DNA of 64,000 bases, from NCBI GenBank assembly GCA_963777435.1, contig CAVZQT010000004.1, positions 930,001-994,000 on the forward strand. Reading direction: 5' to 3'. The DNA is from AP-15 sp963777435 (lineage in GTDB: Bacteria; Pseudomonadota; Alphaproteobacteria; ATCC43930; CGMCC-115725). The notes under the pieces are model-generated. The model made no database searches, had not been told where the DNA came from, and saw only the letters and a list, made by a program, of their open reading frames with translations. Below are positions 18,925 through 26,893 of this stretch, piece by piece. How positions within the stretch are numbered: the stretch's first letter is position 1; each line of letters begins with the position of its first letter. A program made the translations under genes and the position numbers.

Positions 18925-19592
18925 CGGTCAATCGTCCCGAGATTATGTTCAGCGGCAAGGCTTTCCAGCTTTTCTCTCGCGAACGACTGGTTCGAGTTCA
19001 TGTACAAACTCATTACGGTGTCCCATTGGTGCTGGTCTTCCCGCGAGGTCGCTGTGATTGTTTCTACGATGTACATTCCCATAAAGGATGTTTTAGCGAC
19101 CGCTTGCGCCATCGCCGACCCCTTTTGTAGATGTCGTGCTATAAGCCGCAACGGCAGCATGTTCGTTCCAGCAAGCGCAAAATAAAATAGACAATCCCGC
19201 AAAAATGCCAGGAGCCCTCCTAATACAATAACTGTAGCTTCAATGACCATGACGTAACCCCCCAGCCTGTATATCCAAATGTTGTGTCCGCCATCCGTAG
19301 GCGACGGCCACAGCACCGAATGCAGGGAGGTGTAAAGCAATTCCGGGAAGAGCACGTATGCAATTCCAAGCACAGCCGTCACCGCAGCCAGTCGCAGGAT
19401 GGCCCCTCCTCCCCGAAAGAGGACAGAAGTAACAAAAGCCCCAAGATTGACCAGATGCAGGTTAACGGCGCGCGTTCTGATTATTGCGTCCGCCCAGATT
19501 GTCAACAGCAGCGGTTCTGCAATTACCCAGTACGGATTATTTACCCCCACAAGGGTATATTTATATTTACGCCGGACGGAGGTTATAGTCAC
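18921..19592 (-). CDS. Predicted integral membrane protein
   Basis: The 223-residue product has about four hydrophobic segments, for example AEPLLLTIWADAII, ILRLAAVTAVLGIAYVLFPE and VMVIEATVIVLGGLLAFLRD, and a soluble C-terminal tail. It starts inside the upstream gene (26-bp overlap) and ends on the start of the downstream membrane gene. No family is recognised. It is the centre of the island's unknown membrane cluster. Confidence 0.65.
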   Translation of the reverse strand: MTITSVRRKYKYTLVGVNNPYWVIAEPLLLTIWADAIIRTRAVNLHLVNLGAFVTSVLFRGGGAILRLAAVTAVLGIAYVLFPELLYTSLHSVLWPSPTDGGHNIWIYRLGGYVMVIEATVIVLGGLLAFLRDCLFYFALAGTNMLPLRLIARHLQKGSAMAQAVAKTSFMGMYIVETITATSREDQHQWDTVMSLYMNSNQSFAREKLESLAAEHNLGTIDR

Positions 19593-19956
19593 GCGACTGG
19601 TTGGGGCGCAGATTGGTCAGTCTTTGACCCGCCTCTGCGCACGAAATCATCTTCAACCAGTACACCCCCGGCTGCCATTCGTAAGTTTCAGACCCTTCGG
19701 CTGCATCGACCATGAGAATGACGTGTTGCGGCTCCGCGAAGGACGTGCCATGCCCCATCACCACCCGTACCCCGCCGTAATGGGCGTGCGGCGCGGAAGG
19801 AAGCTCGTGCTCGCCGATTTCCGACAGAGCGCACAGGTAGTCCGACCGCTGAAGTCCCAGTATCCGCTCGCATTCGCTCACCGAACGGTCGGCCAACGGC
19901 TCTTCGCCGCAAGATTGACTGACAATCCCGCTCCGGCACAACCACACCTTTGCCAC
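19567..19956 (-). CDS. Unknown soluble protein of the membrane cluster
   Basis: The 129-residue product starts MAKVWLCRSGIVSQ and carries GVRVVMGHGTSFAEPQHVIL. It overlaps the next gene, which suggests an operon. No known domain is seen. Confidence 0.6.
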   Translation of the reverse strand: MAKVWLCRSGIVSQSCGEEPLADRSVSECERILGLQRSDYLCALSEIGEHELPSAPHAHYGGVRVVMGHGTSFAEPQHVILMVDAAEGSETYEWQPGVYWLKMISCAEAGQRLTNLRPNQSRDYNLRPA

Positions 19957-19980
19957 GGCATTGAAACTCCCTCGTTATTA

Positions 19981-20232
19981 TTAACAGCTATCCCCCGTGC
20001 AGACTTCATCCACGTTCCTGTTGAATTGAATTTTCGTCAAGAGCGCGCCCAGCGAAAAGCGGCCAAACCCTTCAGCGATTGTCTTTTTTGGGAGGCAAGG
20101 GGCGAACCGTGGTGTTTCCATCGCTGGCCGAGCGTCGCCCACAACATAGGCAGGGCACGCCGCCGCCACAACAAAAATGATCGTTAATATTTGATTTGGC
20201 CTAGACCGATATGTGGACGATCCCTCTCGCAA
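19981..20232 (-). CDS. Small secreted protein
   Basis: The frame contains a signal-peptide-like core, ILTIIFVVAAACPAYVVGDA, followed by about 50 residues ending in DEVCTGDSC. The start is uncertain because the N-terminal extension is long for a signal peptide. It is the first gene of the minus-strand cluster. Confidence 0.5.
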   Translation of the reverse strand: MREGSSTYRSRPNQILTIIFVVAAACPAYVVGDARPAMETPRFAPCLPKKTIAEGFGRFSLGALLTKIQFNRNVDEVCTGDSC

Positions 20233-20494
20233 GGTGTTTTTGCAGTGCTTTGATCAGATCGCTTGCGTCCATATGTCCGGCCTTCTGGCGCGCTCGCATG
20301 TGAACCCTGCCGCCTCAACCCTCCCCTCTAAATCAATCGCACATGATGTCTTTGACCCTTAGTGACTTGCGATAACCGGCGCAATGTCGGGCGTGTCGGC
20401 GTCGTGCGCCGCCGCCTCTTGCTGATGCGCTGCGGTCGCGGCGGGGTGGCTGTCCAACAGGATCACGCGAGCCAATACGAGTGGAAGGTGGGAT

Positions 20495-21565
20495 TTTTCC
20501 ATAATGTAAGTCCCGCTTACCATCGAGCCTCAGCAAGTTTGAGGAGGCGGTAGGGCATTGGCGGGGTGGTCGTTGCAGCGATGGCGAGCGGGCTCGTGGA
20601 TTGTCTTTAAAACAAAGCGGCGGTTGAAGCGCCAGGCGAAGGCGCCGAGGTAGCGTGGCAGATGCTTGGCGCGGATCACGCGATGGGTGGCCAAGAGGCT
20701 ATTTTTGACATTGGCCAGCACCGTGTTCGCCCAGCGGAAGGCAGGGTGGCGCGCAGCCCTGCGATCGGAGCCGGTGACGTGGCGTTCATGGACGATACCT
20801 GGCTGTTCGGCGATGCAGCGAAACCACTGGCCGCCGTCGCTGACGACAGTGGTGCCGCTCTCGACACTGGAGCACAGGCGCTTGGTTTCACCGGCTCGGA
20901 AGCCACGCACCACCTGTAAGCGAGCGTGCAGCGGCCGACCATCATCGGAGGTCTCGATCGCGACAATGAAAGGAGTGTGGCCGCGCCGGCCGCGCCCAGA
21001 CCCTTCGCCGGTGCGCTCGCCGCCGATGTAAGCGTCGTCGATCTCGATCCGCGGGCCGGCGGCGCCGAGCTTGTAACGACGGTCGCGCTCGAGCATGGCT
21101 TGCATCAGCTTGTGCTGAAGCCGCCAGGCAGCGTTGGTCGAGATCCCCAACCGCCGGCCCAACTCGATGTTGGATAGGCCCTTCTTGCCTTGACCAAGCA
21201 GATGCATGCCCCGGAACCACACCCGCATCGGCAGCTTGGTGCCTTGCAGAACGGTGCCGGCGATCAGCGAAGTCTGGTACCGGCATCCTCGGCACTGAAG
21301 CAGTTGACGGCCCTGGATCTCGCAATACTTTGTCGAGGCGCACCGTGGACACTTGAAGCCCTCCGGCCAGCGCCAGGCGAACCACGCCTTCCGGCAGGCC
21401 TCCTCGTCTGGATAACGCTGCTCGAACGCATCGTCCGAGAGGCCTTCTGGTGCTGCACGCGGTTGCGAGGCATCGTTCTACCCTGAAAATCATCGTGTTT
21501 TCAGGATGATATTAGCCCATTACTTGCTGAGGGTCGATGGTAAGCGGGATCCCTTTTATGGAAAA
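20495..21565 (-). mobile_element. IS1595-type insertion sequence
   Basis: The ends share an inverted repeat. Read outward, both carry ACTTGCTGAGG, TCGATGGTAAGCGGGA, six variable bases and TTATGGAAAA (right end 21522-21565, left end the complement of 20495-20538). The transposase inside is frameshifted. No convincing target duplication is seen. Confidence 0.75.
20530..21473 (-). pseudogene. IS1595-type transposase, frameshifted
   Basis: MPRNRVQHQ begins at 21473. The remainder of the zinc-ribbon region lies in other frames, and the main catalytic part reads from about 21228: GKKGLSNIELGRRLGISTNA, PRIEIDDAYIGGERTGEGSG (first Asp) and SDGGQWFRCIAEQ. The end KNSLLATHRVIRAKHLPRYL with FAWRFNRRF is typical of ISXO2-like transposases. 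At least two shifts, near 21260 and 21430, disrupt it. Compare the better-preserved N-terminus at 24029. Confidence 0.8.
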
Positions 21566-21649
21566 TGGGCGCATTAGCCACGAAACTGCTTGTCAGCATG
21601 CTGGCGGATGCCCAAATCACAGGACGTTTTTCCGAAGGTTCAATCTGCA

Positions 21650-21922
21650 ATGATCGAATTGCGTAAACTTGCGCTCCCGGTCCTGATCGGCTTGGTAATC
21701 ATTCCTGCAGCGCACGGACAAACCTCGGTACAGCCCGCTTGCTGCGGCCCTGACAGCATGTACAACGAGCAAAATTCGACACCGCTGCAATTCCAAGAAG
21801 ACAACGCGACCGGACAGGCATGCTGCGGACTAGGGAGCCAATACGAAATCGAACAAGAGCGCCAGCGCGAATGGATGCAAAACTGGCAGCAGCGGCAAAA
21901 TCAGGACGAGGACAACCAGTGA
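21650..21922 (+). CDS. Small secreted protein with two ACCG motifs
   Basis: Starting at ATG 21650, the 90-residue product has a clear signal peptide (MIELRKLALPVLIGLVIIPA, cleavage after AHG). The mature part holds two similar units, PACCGPDSMYNEQN and QACCGLGSQYEIEQ, each with a Cys-Cys-Gly, and a Gln/Glu-rich tail. It is probably periplasmic. The function is unknown. Confidence 0.6.
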   Translation: MIELRKLALPVLIGLVIIPAAHGQTSVQPACCGPDSMYNEQNSTPLQFQEDNATGQACCGLGSQYEIEQERQREWMQNWQQRQNQDEDNQ

Positions 21923-21979
21923 CGGCGGTAGCGGGGCAGGGGATTAAAATGGTGACCTCGGTTCACCTCGGAGACGCAG

Positions 21980-22162
21980 ATGCAAATTCATCGCTTTCGG
22001 TATGAAGGCATGGCCTTCCATGCGCTGGGCAGCGACGAGATCATCTTTACCCTCAGGCGAGAGGAGGGGCCTTTTGGTGTAGCGTTAACCGTCGAAGACG
22101 CCAAACGTCTGTTAGCGGACTTGCCAGAGCAGATTCGCATTGCTAGCGGGCAGAACGCCTAG
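21980..22162 (+). CDS. Small unknown protein
   Basis: The 60-residue product reads MQIHRFRYEGMAFHALGSDE and ends in a helix, LTVEDAKRLLADLPEQIR. It follows the secreted protein gene on the same strand. No family is recognised. Confidence 0.5.
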   Translation: MQIHRFRYEGMAFHALGSDEIIFTLRREEGPFGVALTVEDAKRLLADLPEQIRIASGQNA

Positions 22163-22230
22163 CCGTCGAGTTCGTACGGAAGTCGCGTAAGATCAATTCT
22201 GGAAAACTTCTTTATTGTTTCATCGACACA

Positions 22231-23269
22231 CTACGGGGATTGCCGCTTGGGGCGACGAATTACCTTGACGGTGCCGAAGCGCTTGGGACCAAAGCCTTGC
22301 GTGGTTATACCGGGCCGGGAATGTTTGAACTCAGCCGCAAGCTGCTCCAGACGCTTATGGTGGATGTGGGAATAGAGGTACTGGTCGGAGCGGACTGCGA
22401 GAGCCTTATTCACACACTCTACATAGTCACGGGAGCATGGCTTCACGGTGTGGGCGAAAAAGTCCCCACGACATGAAAAGCAGTTTCGTCGGTGACAACG
22501 GAAATATGATTTCCGCTGTCTTGTTGTAAAACCCTCCGTCACCGTAGGACGGGCTGATTGACTTCGGGTCTACCTCGCGGACGAGCGGATTGTCGGTCGT
22601 GATGAAAAATCCGTGCGCAGCGGTCAGTAGAGACCATTTCATGTTGAGAAACACGGAGGCAAGGTCTTTTACAGCCGCCAATACGGGAAAGGTGCTCTCC
22701 TTCGGCACACCAATTACCATTCCAGAGGGGTCTATTAACGTCTGCCTAACCCGCTGCTTGGTCTTTTTGTCTAGGGGTTTGCCTTCCTCTTGCTCAATTT
22801 CGCGTATGATGTCGCTGAACGAGTGCGGGTGCTGCGCAGAGGCGTAGCTCAGAATTTGTAAGCCGCGTCCATAAATTTCGGCGCTCATCCTCCGCATGGC
22901 TGGTGTTCTAAGGTGCATCATGGCAAGAAAAACCGCGAATTCCTGATGTGCACGCGAGCCTGTTGCGGGAAATTCCGAGCGTAAAAGCGCCTCGTACACG
23001 GGAGCGGCATGCCCCTCGTTTTCAGTTATGAAGTCGTCTACCGTGCTGTCGATTGCACCGTCTTCGGTTTCAATGGAGTAGAAATAGCTTTGTAGCGCGG
23101 TATTTTCGGGGGTCGCGGACCGCGCTGTACCTTTGAGCGCGTCGTATGTCCAAACCTGTCCTCTTGGGTTATCTCCCACGAAGTGCTTCAGGTGCAGTTG
23201 CGGGATGAAATGTTGCCGCTTATTGCGCCGCTCGGTGCGTTGAGGCTGCGGATCGGCCTCTGTGTTCAT
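22231..23269 (-). CDS. DUF4238 protein, frameshifted
   Basis: The N-terminus NKRQHFIPQLHLKHFVGD is the hallmark of DUF4238, and the region ending with FFITTDNPLVREVDPKS fits the rest of that family. At about 22480 the frame changes, and the C-terminus HTVKPCSRDYVECVNKALA with YLYSHIHHKRL ends at 22231. The joined length is about 345 residues. DUF4238 proteins are common on mobile elements and their activity is unknown. The gene lies 16 bp downstream of the resolvase gene, in one transcription direction. Confidence 0.75.
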
Positions 23270-23285
23270 GGCTGCCCCCGTCGTG

Positions 23286-23855
23286 TTACGCCGTCAGCCG
23301 CGAAATCGTGCTCTTGCCCACGCCGTAGCTGCGCGCGAGTTCTGCGAGCGTCGCGCCTTGCGCCCGTCGCCGCCGGGCCTCTGCCTTCTGCGCTTCGGTG
23401 AGCTTCGGCGGTCGGCCCATGTGCTGCCCGCGCTTCTGCGCCCGGCTGCGGCCCTCGGCGGTGCGGGTGCGGATAAGGTCGCGTTCCACGTCGGCCAAAC
23501 CGCCGAGCACGGCGATCATCAGCCGCCCGGTGCTGGTGCCGGTGTCGGCCCACGGCTCCGCGAGGGAACGAAATTGCGCCTCGCCGTCCACGATCTGCTT
23601 GACGATGGCGAACAGGTCAAAGGTGCTGCGCGCCAAGCGGTCGATCCGCGTCACCGTTACCACGTCGCCGGGCGCGAGGTGGTCGAGCATCTTGAGAAGC
23701 TCGCGGCGGTCGTTGTGCGCGCCCGTCACCTTCTCGCGATAAATCTTGGTGCAGCCCGCGCCGCGTAGCTGCTCAAGCTGGGCGTCGAGCGTCTGCCCAT
23801 AGGTGCTGACGCGGGCATAGCCGAGGAGGCGATTTTGCGGATGAGTTTCAGTCAT
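23286..23855 (-). CDS. Serine recombinase (resolvase/invertase family)
   Basis: The 189-residue protein has the resolvase catalytic domain: LGYARVSTYGQTLDAQ with the nucleophilic Ser, then VVTVTRIDRLARSTFDL and the ADVERDLIRTRTAEGR helix. A C-terminal helix-turn-helix, GATLAELARSYGVGKSTISR, follows. It resembles resolvases of transposons and plasmids. It probably forms a unit with the DUF4238 gene. Confidence 0.9.
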   Translation of the reverse strand: MTETHPQNRLLGYARVSTYGQTLDAQLEQLRGAGCTKIYREKVTGAHNDRRELLKMLDHLAPGDVVTVTRIDRLARSTFDLFAIVKQIVDGEAQFRSLAEPWADTGTSTGRLMIAVLGGLADVERDLIRTRTAEGRSRAQKRGQHMGRPPKLTEAQKAEARRRRAQGATLAELARSYGVGKSTISRLTA

Positions 23856-23934
23856 ATCTTACGGGAAGAATAACCCATTGATCGGATTGGGGCAAGGAAT
23901 TTTCCCAGAAGTCTTGAATTTCGCAACGCGCGCC

Positions 23935-24442
23935 GCCAGTGATAAACCGGATCCTGTTTACCATCGACACTCAGCTGTCGATTGAGTATCATCATCCTGA
24001 AATCGCGTAGATTTTCAGGACAAGATCGATGCCTCGCAATCGCGTGCAACACCAGAAGGGCCTCGCGGATGATGCCTTCGAACGGCTTTATCCGGACGAG
24101 GGGGCCTGCCGCAGGGCGTGGTTTGCCTGGCGCTGGCCTGAGGGCTTCAAGTGTCCACGGTGCGCAGCATCAGAGTATTGCGAGATCCGCGATCGTCAAC
24201 TGCTGCAATGCCGGCGCTGTCGGCATCAGACATCGCTGATCGCCGGCACCGTCTTGCAGGGCACCAAGCTGCCGATGCGGGCTTGGTTTCGCGCCATGCA
24301 TCTGCTGGCTCAAGGCAAGAAGGGCCTGTCCAACATCGAGCTGGGCCGCCGGCTCGGGATCTCGACCAACGCCGCCTGGCGGATCCAGCACAAGCTGATG
24401 CAAGCTATGATCGAACGCGACCGCCGTTACATGCTTGGCGCC
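23935..24442 (+). mobile_element. Truncated IS1595-type copy
   Basis: The left end repeats the TTTACCATCGACACTCAGC terminus and the upstream region of the complete copy at 20.5-21.6 kb. A transposase N-terminus starts at ATG 24029 (MPRNRVQHQKGLADDAFERL, zinc-ribbon Cys residues, GKKGLSNIELGRRLGISTNA). Similarity stops after MLGA at about 24442. It is in the opposite orientation to the complete copy. Confidence 0.8.
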
Positions 24443-24483
24443 CGAAAACAGTTCCGGCGGAAGGGCTGGCGCAGCGAGCCGCT

Positions 24484-24711
24484 ATGCCATCGCCAACCCG
24501 GTGTTGGACCAAGCTCGGAGACCTCACGGCCAACAAAGGCGGGAACGAAGCACGCAAAGCTGCCGGTTCAAATACCGAGTTTACCCCCGCAGAACGGGAA
24601 TGGATCGACGAAAGCATGAAGCGTCTTATCTTCCGGGCAGCGGAAGTTGCGGGCGATCCCTCCGCGTCCCGGCAGCCGATCACGATGGCAGATTTGCCGA
24701 CGCTGCCCTAG
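24484..24711 (+). CDS. Small unknown protein
   Basis: From an ATG at 24484 the 75-residue product ends TEFTPAEREWIDESMKRLIF, then SRQPITMADLPTLP. Similar small proteins with a closing ITM-DLP motif are, as I recall, common in rhizobial genomes and mobile elements. The upstream side is cut by the IS remnant, so the true start may have been lost. Confidence 0.5.
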   Translation: MPSPTRCWTKLGDLTANKGGNEARKAAGSNTEFTPAEREWIDESMKRLIFRAAEVAGDPSASRQPITMADLPTLP

Positions 24712-25277
24712 AGCGCCGCGCCCACAACAAGAGGGCGATGATCTCCGAACTCGACATTCGGCGCGGGCCGCCAATCTGCTGATTGGCCAATACAGCGGCG
24801 CTGCCGCCTCGGAAACGACGCGCCGTGCCGGTCGCAAGCTTGACCACCGCGACCTCGACGGCCGGCAGGTGTGGGCGCGGATCGGCCGGGGTCGAGATCG
24901 CCATCGAGCCCCCGTGTCCAAACCATCCCGTAGGCCGTAAAGTCCCCTCTGGCTTAGTAGAAATAATATTAGGGTATAGGGGCATTTAGCGCCCACGCTC
25001 TGGAGACCCAGCGCCATCGCTCGCCAAGGCATCCCAATGGCCCAGGGACCCCGGCCCCGCCCGCCAGCAAGCCGTCAGTGCGGCGAGCCGCTCGCAATCC
25101 AGCCAGCACCAGCGCCGTCCCAACGCCCATCACACGGTACCACAAGGGCACCCCGGCTCGCGCCATTCGGCGCAGGGTGAGGCCGAACTCGGTCATCAGG
25201 AGGCCGCACTCTCATTTGCCGCCCTTTCGGGCGTTAGGCGACTTGGCGGACCAACTCGTGTTGCGGCGCAATGTGTT
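24712..25277. other. Island DNA without a convincing gene
   Basis: Frames on both strands are open for up to 100 codons because of high GC, but none shows a motif, a good start or a family match. Confidence 0.4.
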
Positions 25278-25622
25278 TTAGCCGTGCCGGCATTGCTGCC
25301 GACGTTCTTCATGGATTTGGTGCAAGCGATACTCCAATCGTTGCCGATCTTCATAGTAGGCGGTGTGCTGTAGGCGCTCGCGGATCTCGTGCTCTCTGCT
25401 CTCAAGCCGTTGGCAATGCTCCCAGTGCTGATGGTCGTATCTCTCGCCCTGACCATATCCGGGCGGAGGCGGCCCTCGGTACTGGGGCGGCGGCGGTTGC
25501 TGATATCCGGGCACAGTAAGTTGACCCACTCCGGGGATCTGAATTTGTGCTTGAGCGTGGGCTGCCTGTGAAAACAGGCTGGCGATAAGGATGGCAACAA
25601 ACGCGCCAAAGATGATCTGCAA
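25278..25622 (-). CDS. Small secreted Pro/Gln/His-rich protein
   Basis: The product has a signal peptide (LQIIFGAFVAILIASLFSQA, AHAQ cleavage), a proline-rich linker (GYQQPPPPQYRGPPPPGYGQ) and a charged helical tail. The frame opens with TTG at 25622. An ATG at 25627 is one base out of frame, so a small indel near the start is likely. The function is unknown. Confidence 0.55.
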   Translation of the reverse strand: MQIIFGAFVAILIASLFSQAAHAQAQIQIPGVGQLTVPGYQQPPPPQYRGPPPPGYGQGERYDHQHWEHCQRLESREHEIRERLQHTAYYEDRQRLEYRLHQIHEERRQQCRHG

Positions 25623-25763
25623 AGCATATTCTCCGAACTGGTGAAAGCGTCGTTCCGCGCAAGATTGCTCCCGCAGTAGGCACCCAGTTTTGCCTAGGGC
25701 CGGTTCCTGCCGGTGACTGGTGCTTTCTGCAACGCACCGCCGCACTAAGTGTCTGAGCCTACC

Positions 25764-26105
25764 TCACGCGAACCTTATCCGAATGCCAGCGGCCGCCTCA
25801 CCGCTCGTGTCGTTCGGAAGCTCCGAAAACCCGGCGCGCAGGTCGCGGCCCGTGATCTCGACATTTCCGTCCTCGGCCAACTGGCGGAGCCGGAGCTTGC
25901 GCTCGGCAATCCGCTCAAACCGCGTACGTTGCAGGTAGTAGGCTTCGACGCACCGCTCCGGGGTCGGCCGCTCCAGCAGCAGGCGTTGGAACACGCGGCG
26001 CGGCAACCGGACCACGCCGCGGTACTCGCCGATCTCGACCCCGAACTCCACAGCCTGCCGCTCATCATTCCAGAGCGTCCTCGGGAAAGGTGAAGAACAT
26101 GGCAC
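25764..26105 (-). CDS. DUF1488-like protein
   Basis: The sequence WNDERQAVEFGVEIGEYRGV, then RVFQRLLLERPTPERCVEAY and RTRFERIAERKLR follows the pattern of DUF1488 proteins, of unknown function and common in alphaproteobacteria. The N-terminus is uncertain: an ATG giving MFFTFP is in a neighbouring frame and looks more typical than the in-frame MPCSSPFP. Confidence 0.55.
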   Translation of the reverse strand: MPCSSPFPRTLWNDERQAVEFGVEIGEYRGVVRLPRRVFQRLLLERPTPERCVEAYYLQRTRFERIAERKLRLRQLAEDGNVEITGRDLRAGFSELPNDTSGEAAAGIRIRFA

Positions 26106-26231
26106 GCCTCCGGCTTTTGGGAAGACAAATGTTCCATATATGTTCGACGACGCGAGGGCAAGCGACGAAGAGGGTCCGGTCCCGCGACATGCCCGCGCCG
26201 GCTGCCAGGTCTCGCTAGACCGGGCACTTTG

Positions 26232-26363
26232 GGGGGAACTGATGCGCGGCTGAAGCGGCTTGCCGCACTCTTTGTCGCCCTGGCACTCGCCGGGTGCGCC
26301 CGAGGGACTGCGGGCCAGGCCGGACCTCCCTACGTGCTCCGTGCCAGCGGACAGCCGAGCTAA
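26232..26363 (+). CDS. Small lipoprotein (entericidin-like size)
   Basis: The frame reads RLKRLAALFVALALAGCARG and ends GQPS before a TAA at 26361-26363. LALAGC is a good lipobox. The start is unclear: the in-frame TTG at 26229 or 26232 has no clear ribosome binding site, and a nearby ATG at 26242 is out of frame by one base. Confidence 0.45.
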   Translation, partial: GGTDARLKRLAALFVALALAGCARGTAGQAGPPYVLRASGQPS

Positions 26364-26764
26364 GCCCGAGCATGGCGGTTGGGATGGAGGGCGGCGGTGG
26401 AGGCAGTATGTAGCCGCCTTGGCCGGCCCGCAATGGGTGGTGCCACCCCCCTTACTTCCACCGAGTCTACTCTAGATAGTTGATTTTTTATATTTCTGGT
26501 CCGTGACGGTCGCCGGGTCCCCCGCGCCGGTCTCAAGGGTGGTCAGGGGGTGGGAGAAACTACCCCCCGGCCCGTCCGATTTTTTCAGCGACTTGGATGG
26601 GGCCGCGCTTGGCCCGGCCGCCGAGCCGGACAGCGCGCGCTACCCAACTTTGCGCGGGCGAAGTCAACGCGGGCAGAGAGGCCTCATGCTTCCGATATGC
26701 TTCCGGTCCCGGCGGCGGCTACCGTGACCGACATTTAAATCCATAACCAAGCTACTGGAAACAT
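26364..26764. other. Intergenic near right island end
   Basis: No gene, RNA or repeat is recognised between the small lipoprotein and the tRNA. Confidence 0.45.
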
Positions 26765-26840
<76 letters not shown>

Positions 26841-26893
26841 GCTTCCGGCACGGTTTACCAAAGTCCCGGGTTGCTTGTCGAGCGGCGTTCCCG

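Noticed and set aside
12996..19592. A Pycsar-like anti-phage system (cyclase plus membrane effector).
   Set aside because: The cyclases belong to the common class III group with TolB/TPR-type or membrane extensions. The membrane genes are on the other strand, separated by an IS element, and no effector motif is recognised.
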